From assembly GCF_000737195.2 (NCBI RefSeq), contig NZ_JALM01000053.1:1-64000 (forward strand): a stretch of DNA of 64,000 nt. Reading direction: 5' to 3'. The DNA is from Sciscionella sediminilitoris. GTDB taxonomy: Bacteria > Actinomycetota > Actinomycetes > Mycobacteriales > Pseudonocardiaceae. Under the pieces are notes generated by a model. The model searched no databases. It saw only the letters and a list, made by a program, of their open reading frames with translations, and was not told the origin of the DNA. Position numbers and translations under genes: made by a program. Below are positions 24,122-33,286 of the stretch, piece after piece (the stretch's first letter is position 1; every line of letters begins with the position of its first letter).

Positions 24122-24503
24122 GGAGTATTCCTTTCTCGTGCACAGACTCCGGGCGGAGTGCCGTTCTCGAGGCTGATTCTCAGCCGTTTCGCATCGTTGT
24201 TTTCGCGGTTTGAACTGCGGTTTCGTGGATTTGTTTCAACTGCCGTGTCTCGCGCGTACGGGCGCGGAAAATGGCGGTGACGAAGGCCGCGGCCCTGCGG
24301 CGGCCTCGGACGAAAGACGACGCGCGTATAGGCAGCTTTCAGTCGTCAAGGCGATAACTTCTTCCTGTTTCAGCGTGTCTGTTCGGACGGCGATCAGGTT
24401 GCGTACATTTGTACACTGCTTACGTACATATGTCCACAACGGCATTGGATATAGTCGGGAATTGTGCGGAATTATTGCGGTCGGTGATGAGGAGTTACCT
24501 GTA
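24122..24503. other. 382-bp divergent control region of the choline operon
   Basis: Non-coding gap between betB and the TetR gene, and the longest gene-free stretch in the window. It contains the two tandem palindromes at 24403-24435 and a TATAGT box at 24450-24455 that could serve the TetR gene. The betB-proximal 250 bp shows no clear structure apart from its ribosome site; possible weak open frames there look non-coding. Confidence 0.7.
24403..24435. promoter_or_regulatory. Paired TetR/BetI-type operators
   Basis: GTACATTTGTAC (24403-24414, perfect outer arms) and GTACATATGTCC (24424-24435, one mismatch) lie with centres 21 bp apart, two turns of the helix. They sit just upstream of the TATAGT box of the TetR gene, suggesting cooperative binding by the TetR product in response to choline. 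Confidence 0.7.
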
Positions 24504-25073
24504 GTGACTGCTGAACGGGTGCAGGGTGGTGGGCGCCGTCGTGCCTACGATCCGGCACGGCGGGAGCGCATCGCCCGTGCGGCGATCGCGGTGATCGCCA
24601 AACACGGGGTCGCGGATCTGACCCACCGCAAGGTCGCGGCGGAGGCCGGAGTGCCGCTCGGGTCGACCACCTACCACTTCGCGACCCTGGACGATCTGCT
24701 CGAGCTCGCGCTGCTGCGGGCCACCCAGGACAACGTCGCCCAGGTCGAGCGCTGGGCGGCCGGGCTCGGCGGGTACCCCGACATCCCCAGCGCGCTCGCG
24801 GACCTGGTCCTCGAATCGGTGACCACCCAGCGCGACGAGACCATCGTGGGCTACGCGCTGTACACCGCGGCCCTGCACCGGCCGTCCCTGCGTTCGGCGA
24901 GCGAGGCCTGGGACGCGGAACTGACCCGGATCTTCGTCGGATGCACCGATGAGACCACCGGGCAACTGATCGCGGTGGCCGTGTGCGGCCTGCTGGTGCA
25001 GCTGAGCCTCAGCGAATCGGTGCCCTCGCGGGAATGGCTGCGTTCACTGTTCGCCAAGGCGCTGGCGTCCTGA
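24504..25073 (+). CDS. TetR-family regulator of the choline operon (BetI-like)
   Basis: A 189-residue TetR repressor. The helix-turn-helix reads LTHRKVAAEAGVPLGSTTYH, the variant with GSTTYHF found in BetI-like regulators, and the rest is helical. I chose the GTG at 24504 with GAGGAG 9 nt upstream; earlier in-frame starts lie within the control region. It faces the betB-permease-choline oxidase operon and is its probable repressor. Confidence 0.85.
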   Translation: MTAERVQGGGRRRAYDPARRERIARAAIAVIAKHGVADLTHRKVAAEAGVPLGSTTYHFATLDDLLELALLRATQDNVAQVERWAAGLGGYPDIPSALADLVLESVTTQRDETIVGYALYTAALHRPSLRSASEAWDAELTRIFVGCTDETTGQLIAVAVCGLLVQLSLSESVPSREWLRSLFAKALAS

Positions 25074-25209
25074 ACGCCGGCCGGTCCGGTTGCCGCATCG
25101 ATAGCGTGCTCACATCCGGCGCGCCTGGTTGGTATCCCGGCTGGCGTCAGGGATTACGCTTGATCGCGACGTGAATTCCATTCGCCGGACGGGACGAGGT
25201 GAGCTGGCG

Positions 25210-27105
25210 GTGACCCTGCTGGAAACCGTGCACGGACCTGCTGACTTGAAGCGCATGACGCATGCCGAGCTGACGGTGCTCGCCCGCGAGATCCGGGAAT
25301 TCCTCGTGGCGAAGGTGCCCGAGACCGGCGGGCACTTCGGGCCGAACCTCGGGGTCGTCGAGCTGACCATGGCGCTGCACCGGGTCTTCGATTCCCCGCA
25401 CGACGCGATCCTCTACGACGTCGGGCACCAGTCGTACGTGCATAAGATCGTCACCGGCCGCTGGCAGGAGTTCGACTCGCTGCGCCAGCAGGGCGGCCTC
25501 TCCGGGTACCCCTCGCGGGCGGAGAGCGAACACGACTTCGTGGAGAACTCGCACGCGTCCACCGCGCTGTCCTACGCCGACGGGCTGGCCAGGTCGTTCC
25601 AGCTGCGCGGCAGCCGCAGGTACGCGGTGGCCGTCGTGGGGGACGGTGCCCTGACCGGCGGGATGTGCTGGGAGGCGCTGAACAACATCGCCGCGGACCC
25701 GAACCGTCCCGTGGTGATCGTGGTCAACGACAACGGCCGCTCCTACGCGCCGACCATCGGCGGGGTCGCCGATCACCTCGCCTCGCTGCGCCTGCAGCCC
25801 GGCTACGAACGGGCGCTCGAATCCGGGCGGCGCACCCTGCTGTCCACCCCGGTGTTCGGCAAGCCGGTCTATCAGGCGCTGCACGCGGCGAAGGCGGGCA
25901 TCAAGGACGCGCTCGCCCCGCAGGCCATGTTCACCGATCTCGGCCTGAAGTACGTCGGCCCGGTCGACGGGCACGATCTGCACGCGGTCGAGGCCGGGCT
26001 CGCGCGGGCCAAGGCCTTCGGCGGGCCGGTGATCGTGCACGTGGTCACCCGCAAGGGCAATGGGTACGCCCCGGCCGAGGACGACGAGGCCGACCAGATG
26101 CACCAGGTCGGTCCCGCGGGCGGGGGCAAGAGCACCGGCCGCAGCTGGACCTCGCTGTTCGCCGATGCGCTGCACGAGGCGGGGCACCGGCGCCCGGACC
26201 TGGTGGCGATCACCGCGGCGATGATGGGCTCCACCGGCCTCTCCAAGTTCGCCGAGTCCTTCCCGCAGCGCTGCATCGACGTGGGCATCGCCGAACAGCA
26301 CGCGATGACCTCGGCCGCGGGGCTCGCGATGGGTGGTATGCATCCGGTCGTCGCCCTCTACTCGACCTTCCTCAACCGCGCCTTCGATCAGCTGCTCATG
26401 GATGTCGCCCTGCACAAGCAGCCGGTGACCCTGATCCTCGACCGCGCGGGCATCACCGGTCCGGACGGAGCCTCGCACCACGGGATGTGGGACCTCTCGC
26501 TGCTCGGCATGATCCCCGGGATGCGGGTCGCCGCACCCCGTGACGCGGTCACCCTGGCCGAGGAGTTCGCCGAGGCGATCGAGATCTCGGACGGACCGGG
26601 TGCGCTGCGCCTGGTGCGCGGGACCGCGCCGGAATCGGTGCCCGCGGTGCGCCGCGTCGGCGGGGTGGACGTGCTGCGCGAGTCGGAGACGGCCGATGTG
26701 CTGCTCGTCGCGATCGGCGGATTCGGTGAGCTCGCCGTGCTCGCCGGGGAGCTGCTGGCCGCGCAGGGCATCGGGGTCACCGTGGTCGATCCGCGCTGGG
26801 TGCTCCCGGTTCCCGAGGCGCTCACCGAGCTCGCCGCCCGGCACACCTGCGTGGCCAGCGTCGAGGACAGCGGGCGGCACGGGGGCTTCGGTACGGCACT
26901 GGCCGCGGCACTGCGGGACGCGCGCGTCGAGGTGCCGCTGCTCGACCTCGCGATCCCGCAGCGGTTCCACGATCACGGTTCGCGTTCGGAGGTGCTCGCC
27001 GGGCTGGGCCTGACCGCCCAGGATGTGGCGCGCCAGATCACCGAGTGGTCCGCGGACCGCCTGGATTCCTGCCGAACAGCTGAATCGTCAGTAGAGCGCA
27101 CCTAG
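25210..27105 (+). CDS. dxs: 1-deoxy-D-xylulose-5-phosphate synthase
   Basis: A 631-residue thiamine-diphosphate enzyme that joins pyruvate and glyceraldehyde-3-phosphate to start the methylerythritol phosphate pathway to isoprenoids. It shows [17 protein letters not shown] near the start, the TPP motif [28 protein letters not shown] in the pyrimidine domain and a C-terminal transketolase domain. I place the start at the GTG at 25210 (TLLETVHGP follows) with GAGGTGA upstream; longer upstream reading lacks homology. It begins the conserved actinobacterial block that continues with ribonuclease D and haem genes. Confidence 0.93.
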   Translation: MTLLETVHGPADLKRMTHAELTVLAREIREFLVAKVPETGGHFGPNLGVVELTMALHRVFDSPHDAILYDVGHQSYVHKIVTGRWQEFDSLRQQGGLSGYPSRAESEHDFVENSHASTALSYADGLARSFQLRGSRRYAVAVVGDGALTGGMCWEALNNIAADPNRPVVIVVNDNGRSYAPTIGGVADHLASLRLQPGYERALESGRRTLLSTPVFGKPVYQALHAAKAGIKDALAPQAMFTDLGLKYVGPVDGHDLHAVEAGLARAKAFGGPVIVHVVTRKGNGYAPAEDDEADQMHQVGPAGGGKSTGRSWTSLFADALHEAGHRRPDLVAITAAMMGSTGLSKFAESFPQRCIDVGIAEQHAMTSAAGLAMGGMHPVVALYSTFLNRAFDQLLMDVALHKQPVTLILDRAGITGPDGASHHGMWDLSLLGMIPGMRVAAPRDAVTLAEEFAEAIEISDGPGALRLVRGTAPESVPAVRRVGGVDVLRESETADVLLVAIGGFGELAVLAGELLAAQGIGVTVVDPRWVLPVPEALTELAARHTCVASVEDSGRHGGFGTALAAALRDARVEVPLLDLAIPQRFHDHGSRSEVLAGLGLTAQDVARQITEWSADRLDSCRTAESSVERT

Positions 27106-27138
27106 AAGCTCCATGTCCTGCTACGCGGGGCCAGCGCG

Positions 27139-27183
27139 GCGCCTCGCTGCGAAGGCGCGCAATCACCATAGCTGCCGCTATGG
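27139..27183. terminator. Two hairpins downstream of dxs
   Basis: GCGCCT/AGGCGC (27139-27144 with 27153-27158) and the perfect CCATAGC-TGCC-GCTATGG (27166-27183) lie 34-78 nt after the dxs stop. No U-run follows, so I treat them as a candidate terminator or processing signal. The rest of the 217-bp gap up to 27322 shows nothing else I can name. Confidence 0.45.
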
Positions 27184-27322
27184 CTCAATCCTCCGCCTTG
27201 CGATGCATCCACGCTGGGCACCCGCTCGCGACGGACGGGAGTTCCTAGGCACACTCTGAGAAAACCCTGATGACCTGCCCAGAAGGCGGCAATACACAGG
27301 GTGACTGTGGCACGGTGGAAAC

Positions 27323-28000
27323 GTGCGGATTCTGGTAGTCGAGGATGAAGAAGCGCTCGCCGAGGCCATCGCCCGCGGGCTGCGCAGGGAAGGCATGGCC
27401 GTGGACGTCGCTACCGACGGTACGACCGGCAGCGAGAAGGCCAGTGTCACCCGCTACGACGTCGTGCTGCTCGATCGGGACCTGCCCGGCGTCTCCGGGG
27501 ACGACATCTGCCGGGACATCGTCAACTCCGGCGCGCTGACCAGGGTGCTCATGCTCACCGCGAGCGGCTCGGTCACCGATCGGGTGGACGGGCTCTCCCT
27601 CGGCGCGGACGACTACCTGGCCAAGCCCTTCGCCTTCCCCGAGCTCGTCGCGCGGGTGCGCGCGCTCGGCAGGCGGGCGACCCCGGCGACTCCGCCCCTG
27701 CTCGCGGCCGGTGACCTGCGGCTGGATCCGGCCAAGCGGGCCGTCACGCGCAAGGGGGAACCGATCGAGCTGACCCGCAAGGAGTTCGGGGTGCTCGAGG
27801 TGCTGCTCTGCGCGGGCGGTTCGGTGGTGTCCAGCGAGGAGCTGCTGGAGCGGGTCTGGGACGAGAATGCCGACCCGTTCACCACCACTGTCCGGGTGAC
27901 CGTGATGACGCTGCGCAAGAAGCTCGGCGAGCCGGGCATGATCGACACGGTGGTCGGCTCCGGATACCGGGTCGCCGAACCGGTACGGCAGGTTGAGTGA
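27323..28000 (+). CDS. OmpR/PhoB-family response regulator
   Basis: A 225-residue two-component regulator. The receiver domain (1-115) has the acidic pair VVEDEE, the phosphorylated Asp in DVVLLDRDLPG (about 52) and Lys in YLAKPF. The winged-helix output domain (130-222) carries LTRKEFGVLEVLL and TTTVRVTVMTLRKKLG. It starts at GTG and overlaps the kinase gene by 4 nt. Signal and targets are unknown. Confidence 0.93.
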   Translation: MRILVVEDEEALAEAIARGLRREGMAVDVATDGTTGSEKASVTRYDVVLLDRDLPGVSGDDICRDIVNSGALTRVLMLTASGSVTDRVDGLSLGADDYLAKPFAFPELVARVRALGRRATPATPPLLAAGDLRLDPAKRAVTRKGEPIELTRKEFGVLEVLLCAGGSVVSSEELLERVWDENADPFTTTVRVTVMTLRKKLGEPGMIDTVVGSGYRVAEPVRQVE

Positions 28001-29142
28001 GCCGGTTGAGCCAATCTCCCCGGCTCGGTGGATTCGGGCTCCGGGCACGCCTGACCGTGCTCGCGACCGGCCTGGTGGCACTGGTCAGCCTGGTGCTGCT
28101 GTGGCTCGGCTGGATGCTCGCCGGGAACGTCATGCAGGCGGTGCCGCGGCTGCCGGACGGTGAGGTCGTCCAGGTCGACGGCTACGACGTCACCTCGGAT
28201 CAGCTCGCGGCCGCGCTCGCCAGCCACGCACGCACCGAGGTGCTGCGGGACGGGGGAGTGGCGGTCGGCCTGGTCGTCATCGCGGCCGCGCTGCTGGCCT
28301 GGACCCTGACCGGCAGGCTGCTGCGCCCGCTGCACGAGGTGACCGCCACCGCGCGCACGCTCTCGGCGAGCTCGCTCGGGGAACGCATCCGGCTGGACGG
28401 CCCGCGCGACGAGGTGGCCGAGCTCGCGGACACCTTCGACGCGATGCTCGACCGCTTGCAGGCCACCTTCGACTCGCAGCAGCGCTTCGTCGCGAACGCC
28501 AGCCACGAACTGCGCACCCCGCTCTCGGTGATCCGCACCGAACTGGATGTCACACTCTCCGATCCGCAGGCGAACGCCGCCGAGCTGCGCCGGATGGCCG
28601 AGGTGGTGCGCGGCGCCTCGGACCGCTCCGAGCAGCTCGTCGAGGCGCTGCTGCTGCTCGCCCGCACCGACGGCACCGGGATCGCGGTGCGCGAACCGGT
28701 CGACATGGCCGTGCTCGTGGCGAGTGCCTGGCGCGCCGTGCAGGACATGGCCGCCGAACGGGAACTCGAGGTCGCGTTCGACACCCCGCCCGCCTCCACG
28801 GTCGGCGATCCCTCGCTGCTGGAACGCGTGGCGGGCAATCTGCTGGAGAACGCCATCCGGCACAACGTGGACCAGGGCTGGATCCGGGTGCGACTGGTGT
28901 CCGACGAGCACTGGACCGAGCTGCGGGTCGCCTCCTCCGGTCCGCCCATCGCCGCCGAAGAGGTCACCGCGCTGTTCGAGCCGTTCCGCAGGGCGGGGGT
29001 CGCCCGCACCGCACGCGGCGGTGCCGGTCTCGGGCTCTCGATCGTCCGCGCGATCGTGCAGGCGCACGGCGGGGAGGTCTCCGGGCGCCCGGTCGAGGGT
29101 GGTGGACTGGAAGTATTCGCTCGCCTGCCCGCGGCTCCCTAG
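27997..29142 (+). CDS. Sensor histidine kinase
   Basis: A 381-residue membrane kinase. Two transmembrane helices (about residues 20-43 and 85-105) flank a short 40-residue extracytoplasmic loop. HAMP follows, then the H-box FVANASHELRTPLSVI with the phosphorylated His, the N-box LLENAIRHN and the G-box GGAGLGLSIV. It starts at GTG in a GTGA overlap with its response regulator. The very small sensor loop suggests sensing of a membrane or small-molecule signal rather than a large ligand. Confidence 0.93.
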   Translation: MSRLSQSPRLGGFGLRARLTVLATGLVALVSLVLLWLGWMLAGNVMQAVPRLPDGEVVQVDGYDVTSDQLAAALASHARTEVLRDGGVAVGLVVIAAALLAWTLTGRLLRPLHEVTATARTLSASSLGERIRLDGPRDEVAELADTFDAMLDRLQATFDSQQRFVANASHELRTPLSVIRTELDVTLSDPQANAAELRRMAEVVRGASDRSEQLVEALLLLARTDGTGIAVREPVDMAVLVASAWRAVQDMAAERELEVAFDTPPASTVGDPSLLERVAGNLLENAIRHNVDQGWIRVRLVSDEHWTELRVASSGPPIAAEEVTALFEPFRRAGVARTARGGAGLGLSIVRAIVQAHGGEVSGRPVEGGGLEVFARLPAAP

Positions 29143-29155
29143 CTAAAGTGCGCCC

Positions 29156-29869
29156 ATGACTCGAACCGCCGTTGTGGTCGGTGCCGCGGGCGGGATCGGC
29201 TCGGCCTGTGTGCGCAGGCTGGCCGCCGACGGGTACCGCGTCGTCGCCGTAGACGCCGACGAACGGGTGCGCGAGCTTCCGGACTGCCGCCCGGTGCACG
29301 GGGACTGCACCGCGGCCGAGGTACTCGACGAGGCCTTCGCCGATCCGGTGGATGTGCTCGTGCACGGCGTCTATCACTGGGTGCGCGCCCCGCTGGAGGA
29401 GCTGCGCCGCGAGGACTGGCTGCGGGTACTCGACGTGGGCCTGCTCTCCGCCTGGGAGGCCGCGGTCCGGCTCGCCAAGGGCGGGCGCGCCGCCTCGATC
29501 GTGCTCATCGGCTCGGTCCAGGCCAATCGCGCGGTTGCCGGGGCGGCGCCCTACGCGGCTTCGAAGGCGGGTCTGGCCAGCCTGGCGCGGGCGGCAGCGG
29601 TGGAGTGGGGCCCGCGGGGGATCCGGTGCAATGTGGTCGAGCCGGGGGCCGTGGAGATCCCGGTGAGCGCCGAACACCTCGCCAAACCCGAGATCCGGGG
29701 ACCCATGCTGGACGCGCAGCCGCTGCGCCGGTTGTGTGTGCCCGACGAGATCGCCGGGGTGGTCGCGTTCCTCGCCGGGAGCGATTCCGCCTTCGTCAAC
29801 GGCGAGACGATCGCGGTCAACGGCGGCACCACGGCACTGCTCCCCGGCGAGCTCCCGAGGTACTCATGA
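29156..29869 (+). CDS. Short-chain dehydrogenase/reductase
   Basis: A 237-residue SDR: NAD(P) loop GAAGGIGSACV (residues 9-19), catalytic Ser in VLIGSVQAN, the YAASK motif (Tyr and Lys) and the C-terminal substrate loop. It probably oxidises or reduces a hydroxyl group. It starts 13 nt after the kinase gene and overlaps the next gene by 4 nt (ATGA). Coupling to a glycosyltransferase-like gene hints at a sugar or glycoconjugate substrate (inference). Confidence 0.88.
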   Translation: MTRTAVVVGAAGGIGSACVRRLAADGYRVVAVDADERVRELPDCRPVHGDCTAAEVLDEAFADPVDVLVHGVYHWVRAPLEELRREDWLRVLDVGLLSAWEAAVRLAKGGRAASIVLIGSVQANRAVAGAAPYAASKAGLASLARAAAVEWGPRGIRCNVVEPGAVEIPVSAEHLAKPEIRGPMLDAQPLRRLCVPDEIAGVVAFLAGSDSAFVNGETIAVNGGTTALLPGELPRYS

Positions 29870-30996
29870 CCGAGTCGGTCCTGGTCGACTTCGTCTACTG
29901 CCATCCGGTCGGGCACGCCATCGAAGCGCTGCAGTACTGCCTCGGCTACAAGCGCGCCGATCCCCGGCGGCGGGTCGGTGTGGTGCTGAACGCCGACACC
30001 CCGGCCGAGCTCGCGCACTGGTGTGCGGACGTGGACGAGGTGTACACGGTGGACATCGACGTGTTCGAACCACCGGAGGCGGACGTGCTCGCGCACATCC
30101 CCCGGGACTGGGACTGGGTGTTCGACGATGCGCGCGGCCACCAGGAATGGCAGCGCGAGTTCTTTCCCGGGCTCGGGCGCTACTACGAGCTGGCGGGGGA
30201 GCATTTCCGCGCCCGCAGGCGGCACGGAGTGGTCGGCGACGGTTCGGCCGAATACCGGCCGGGGGAACGGTTGCGGATCGAACCGCCCGCGGCGGTCCCG
30301 GAATCCGGGGGAGTGCCGCAGATCGCCGTACTCCCCGCGGGCAGTGCGGAACGCTCGCTGTATCCCACGCTCGACTCCTGGGTGCGGATCCTGCGGGCGG
30401 TGCGCGCCCGGTTCGGCGAGGTGCGGCTGCGGGTACTCGGCAAGCTGACCGCCGACGGGCGCACCAGCACCGGCTTCGCCGCCGAGGAGTTCACCGCGCT
30501 GGCCGAACGGGTGGACGGGGTGCGGCTCGATCTCGATCTGCCGCTCGCCGAACAGCTCGCCCTGCTGCGCGGCTGCTCGATGCTGCTCTCCCCGCACACC
30601 GGTTTCGGGTTCACCGCGCTCGCGGTCGGCACCCCGTGGCTCGTGCTCGCCGGGAACCACTGGCCGGAGTACTACTTCAATCCCGGTGTCCCGTTCTATT
30701 CGGTGCTGCCCGATATCCGGCGGTTTCCCTGCTACCGGCCCATTCTCGGCGACGGCTCGCTGGAAAACCCGGAACCGGTCGAGGACGAGGGCCCGCGGTC
30801 ACCGAGCATGTGCGCGGACCGGATTGAGAGCGATCTCGAGGAACTGCTCGACGCGGCCGGTCTGCTGCTCGCCGGGGAGCTCGACTTCGAGGCGGCGATG
30901 ACCGGGCATTTCCGGCGGCTCTCCGCGCTCTACGTGGGCCGTCACGAGCGGATGTACTCCGTGGACGGCATCCACCTGAACTACTTGCCCGGCTGA
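29866..30996 (+). CDS. GT9-like (heptosyltransferase-fold) protein
   Basis: A 376-residue soluble protein that resembles GT-B glycosyltransferases of the ADP-heptose:LPS heptosyltransferase class. The C-terminal half has the typical nucleotide-sugar site pattern: LAEQLALLRGCSMLLSPHTG and then ALAVGTPWLVLAG. The N-terminal half has strands alternating with helices (VDFVYCHPVGHAIEAL). No membrane helix is seen. The start ATG overlaps the SDR stop, and its 3' end overlaps the convergent ribonuclease D gene by 16 nt. Substrate unknown; family placement is moderate. Confidence 0.6.
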   Translation: MTESVLVDFVYCHPVGHAIEALQYCLGYKRADPRRRVGVVLNADTPAELAHWCADVDEVYTVDIDVFEPPEADVLAHIPRDWDWVFDDARGHQEWQREFFPGLGRYYELAGEHFRARRRHGVVGDGSAEYRPGERLRIEPPAAVPESGGVPQIAVLPAGSAERSLYPTLDSWVRILRAVRARFGEVRLRVLGKLTADGRTSTGFAAEEFTALAERVDGVRLDLDLPLAEQLALLRGCSMLLSPHTGFGFTALAVGTPWLVLAGNHWPEYYFNPGVPFYSVLPDIRRFPCYRPILGDGSLENPEPVEDEGPRSPSMCADRIESDLEELLDAAGLLLAGELDFEAAMTGHFRRLSALYVGRHERMYSVDGIHLNYLPG

Positions 30997-32243
30997 ACCG
31001 GAGCCGTTTCCCGCAGCGCAGCGGTGAGCACCCCGCCGGTGAGCTCGACCTGCCAGGGACGGGCCCCGCCCGCGCGCAGTGCCTCGGCGACGGTTTCGGT
31101 TTCCACCGGCCCGGGCGGCTGCCAGGACAGCCTGCGCACCAGATCGGGGAGCAGCAGATTCTCCACCGGGAGGGTGTGGCGTTCGGCGATCGAGTTCAGC
31201 GCCTCGCGCGCCGCGCTCAGCCGGGCCGCCGCGTCCGGATCGCGTTCGGCCCAGCGGTTGGTCGGCGGCGGGCCCTCGTGCTGCGGGGAGGAGTTCGGCA
31301 GCGAGGCGCCGTCGAGTTCCCGCGCCCGCTGCAGCGCCCCGCTCCACAGACTGGCATTGCGCCGCTGTGCCCGGCCACGGAACACCGGGAGCTTGATCAG
31401 TTCGCCCGCGTCCCGGGGATCCTCGGTCGCGGCCTGCACGATGGCGGAATCGGGCAGCACGCGGCCCGGCGCGATATCGCGCCGGGCGGCGAGCTGTTCG
31501 CGGGCGAGCCAGAGCTCACGGACCGCGGCGAGTTTGCGCGGCGAGCGGACCCGGTGGATACCGGAGGTCCGCCGCCACGGTTCCTGGCGCTGGGGGCGTG
31601 GTGGCGCCGTGCGAACCGCGTCGAACTCCTGGAGTGCCCACTCCAGTTTGCCCGCCGCGCGCAGCTGCTCCTCGAGTCGATCGCGCAGTTCGATGAGCAA
31701 CTCCACGTCGAGTGCCGCGTAGACCAGCCAGTCCTTCGGCAGCGGCCGTCGTGACCAGTCCGCCGCCGAATGGCCCTTCTCCAGCTCGTAGCCGAGCAGG
31801 ATGCGGACCATCGTGCCGAGGGCGACCCGTTCGTAGCCGGCCAGCCGTGCGGCCAGCTCCGTGTCGAACAGCCGGGCAGGCCGCATCCCGAGCTCGTCGA
31901 GGCACGGCAGGTCCTGGGATGCCGCGTGCAGCACCCATTCCGGACCGTCCAGTGCCTCGACGAGACCGTCGAGCTCACCGTCGAGTGCGACCGGATCGAT
32001 GAGCAGGGTCGGTGTGCCCGTCCTGCGCAGCTGGATCAGGTACGCACGCTGTGAGTACCGGTACCCGGACGCCCGTTCGGTGTCCACCGCGATCGGACCC
32101 TCGCCTGCCTCGAGAGTGCGTACTCCGTCGGCGAGTGCGTCCGGATCGGCGATCACCTCGGGAACGCCGTGTTCCGGCTCAGTGAGCGGGGTCACCGCCT
32201 GCTGGTCGTGTTCTTCGGAAACTGCTCCCACGGTGTGCGACAC
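30981..32243 (-). CDS. rnd: Ribonuclease D
   Basis: A 420-residue 3'-5' exoribonuclease of the DEDDy class that trims tRNA and other RNA ends. Exo I is IAVDTERASGYRYSQ, Exo II LHAASQDLPCLDEL, and Exo III YAALDVELLIEL with its Tyr four residues before Asp. An HRDC helicase-and-RNaseD domain follows (LAAVRELWLAREQLAARRDI). It starts at GTG. In actinobacteria this gene stands near DUF3000 and hemE, as here. Confidence 0.92.
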   Translation of the reverse strand: MSHTVGAVSEEHDQQAVTPLTEPEHGVPEVIADPDALADGVRTLEAGEGPIAVDTERASGYRYSQRAYLIQLRRTGTPTLLIDPVALDGELDGLVEALDGPEWVLHAASQDLPCLDELGMRPARLFDTELAARLAGYERVALGTMVRILLGYELEKGHSAADWSRRPLPKDWLVYAALDVELLIELRDRLEEQLRAAGKLEWALQEFDAVRTAPPRPQRQEPWRRTSGIHRVRSPRKLAAVRELWLAREQLAARRDIAPGRVLPDSAIVQAATEDPRDAGELIKLPVFRGRAQRRNASLWSGALQRARELDGASLPNSSPQHEGPPPTNRWAERDPDAAARLSAAREALNSIAERHTLPVENLLLPDLVRRLSWQPPGPVETETVAEALRAGGARPWQVELTGGVLTAALRETAPVQPGK

Positions 32244-32323
32244 TACGTCGCCGCGGTCGAGTGATGTGCTCGGACGCTCATTTCCCGGCGATACCCCCCA
32301 TATTGGGGAACCGCCGGACGCCC

Positions 32324-33049
32324 TTACCTGATCACTCCGGCCCGCATGGCGAGCGCCACCATCTGCGCCCGGTCCCCGGTGCCGAGTTTCCTGCCGACCC
32401 GGGACAGATGCGACTTGACGGTGAGCGAGGAAAGGCTCAGCGTCTCGCCGATCTCCTTGTTCGACTGGCCGTCCGCGACGAGCTGGAGCACCTCCACCTC
32501 TCGGGTGGACAGTTCCCGTGTCGAGTGGTCCGCGCCGGCCACCCGAGACCCCGTGGCCAGCAGCGGAGCCACGGACGGATCCGCGTAGACCCCGCCGTCC
32601 AGCACCCGCCGCACCCCGTCCACGACGACGACCGCGGACGCCGACTTGAGCAGGTATGCCTGCGCACCGGCCTGGAAGGCCGAGCGGACGGCGTAGGGAT
32701 CATCCGAGGAGGCCAGCACCACGATCCGTGGCCACGCCTGCGTACGCAGTTCGGTGACCAGTTCGATCCCGCTGCCGTCCGGCAGCCCGAGATCGAGGAT
32801 CGCGAGGTCACACGGCCCGGTGGCCACGGCTCTCGCTCTTGCCTCGGCGACCGTGGCCGCCTCGTGCACCTCGCCGGCGCCCATAGTGGCGAGTCGTGCC
32901 GCGATGGCTTCCCGCAGCAGCGGGTGGTCATCGACAACGAGCACCGAGAATTGCTCTTCCCGCGGGTGCGGGACCAAATTGCTTGCCGGCAATGTGTTGC
33001 CGGCCGTCGTCGTGTTTCGGACGGCGTCGGGTAATCCGACGGCAGCCAC
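32324..33049 (-). CDS. LuxR/NarL-family response regulator
   Basis: A 241-residue response regulator. The receiver domain has VLVVDDHPLLREA, the phospho-acceptor Asp in LAILDLGLPDGSG and Lys in YLLKSAS. The C-terminal LuxR helix-turn-helix is LSTREVEVLQLVADGQSNKE followed by LSLSSLTVKSHLSR. I chose the GTG at 33049, which has AGGGAGGT 5 nt upstream. No histidine kinase is adjacent, so it is an orphan regulator. An unusual N-terminal stretch of about 30 polar residues precedes the receiver. Confidence 0.88.
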   Translation of the reverse strand: MAAVGLPDAVRNTTTAGNTLPASNLVPHPREEQFSVLVVDDHPLLREAIAARLATMGAGEVHEAATVAEARARAVATGPCDLAILDLGLPDGSGIELVTELRTQAWPRIVVLASSDDPYAVRSAFQAGAQAYLLKSASAVVVVDGVRRVLDGGVYADPSVAPLLATGSRVAGADHSTRELSTREVEVLQLVADGQSNKEIGETLSLSSLTVKSHLSRVGRKLGTGDRAQMVALAMRAGVIR

Positions 33050-33231
33050 GTCATACCTCCCTGGAGTCGGTCGTGCCCCCGACCGCACCGGGTCTTTCGG
33101 CCAACCAGCCGCGCCACTGATCGACCGAAAGTGGTGCCGATAGCGGAGAAGAGTAGCCCCCCAAGCGGCCTAATGACATGCGCCCGGGCCAATCTGTACG
33201 AAATAGTTTGAGTGAAGATGCCGGTAGATTC

Positions 33232-33254
33232 ACACATTTGAGCGACAAATGTGT
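33232..33254. promoter_or_regulatory. Inverted repeat upstream of the dipeptidase gene
   Basis: ACACATTTG-AGCGA-CAAATGTGT, a perfect 9-bp-arm dyad centred 44 bp before the dipeptidase start. It overlaps a possible promoter (TTGAGC at 33238-33243, TGTAAC at 33260-33265, 16-bp spacing). The protein that binds it is unknown; the divergent LuxR-type regulator is one candidate. The rest of the 237-bp gap (33050-33286) shows nothing else. Confidence 0.65.
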
Positions 33255-33286
33255 TTACCTGTAACGCGAGGAGCTTGGCTGACGAC

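Noticed and set aside
27106-27322. A small gene or structured RNA between dxs and the response regulator
   Set aside because: Two hairpins exist, but I see no ribosome site with a plausible frame and no recognised riboswitch; kept only as candidate terminators.
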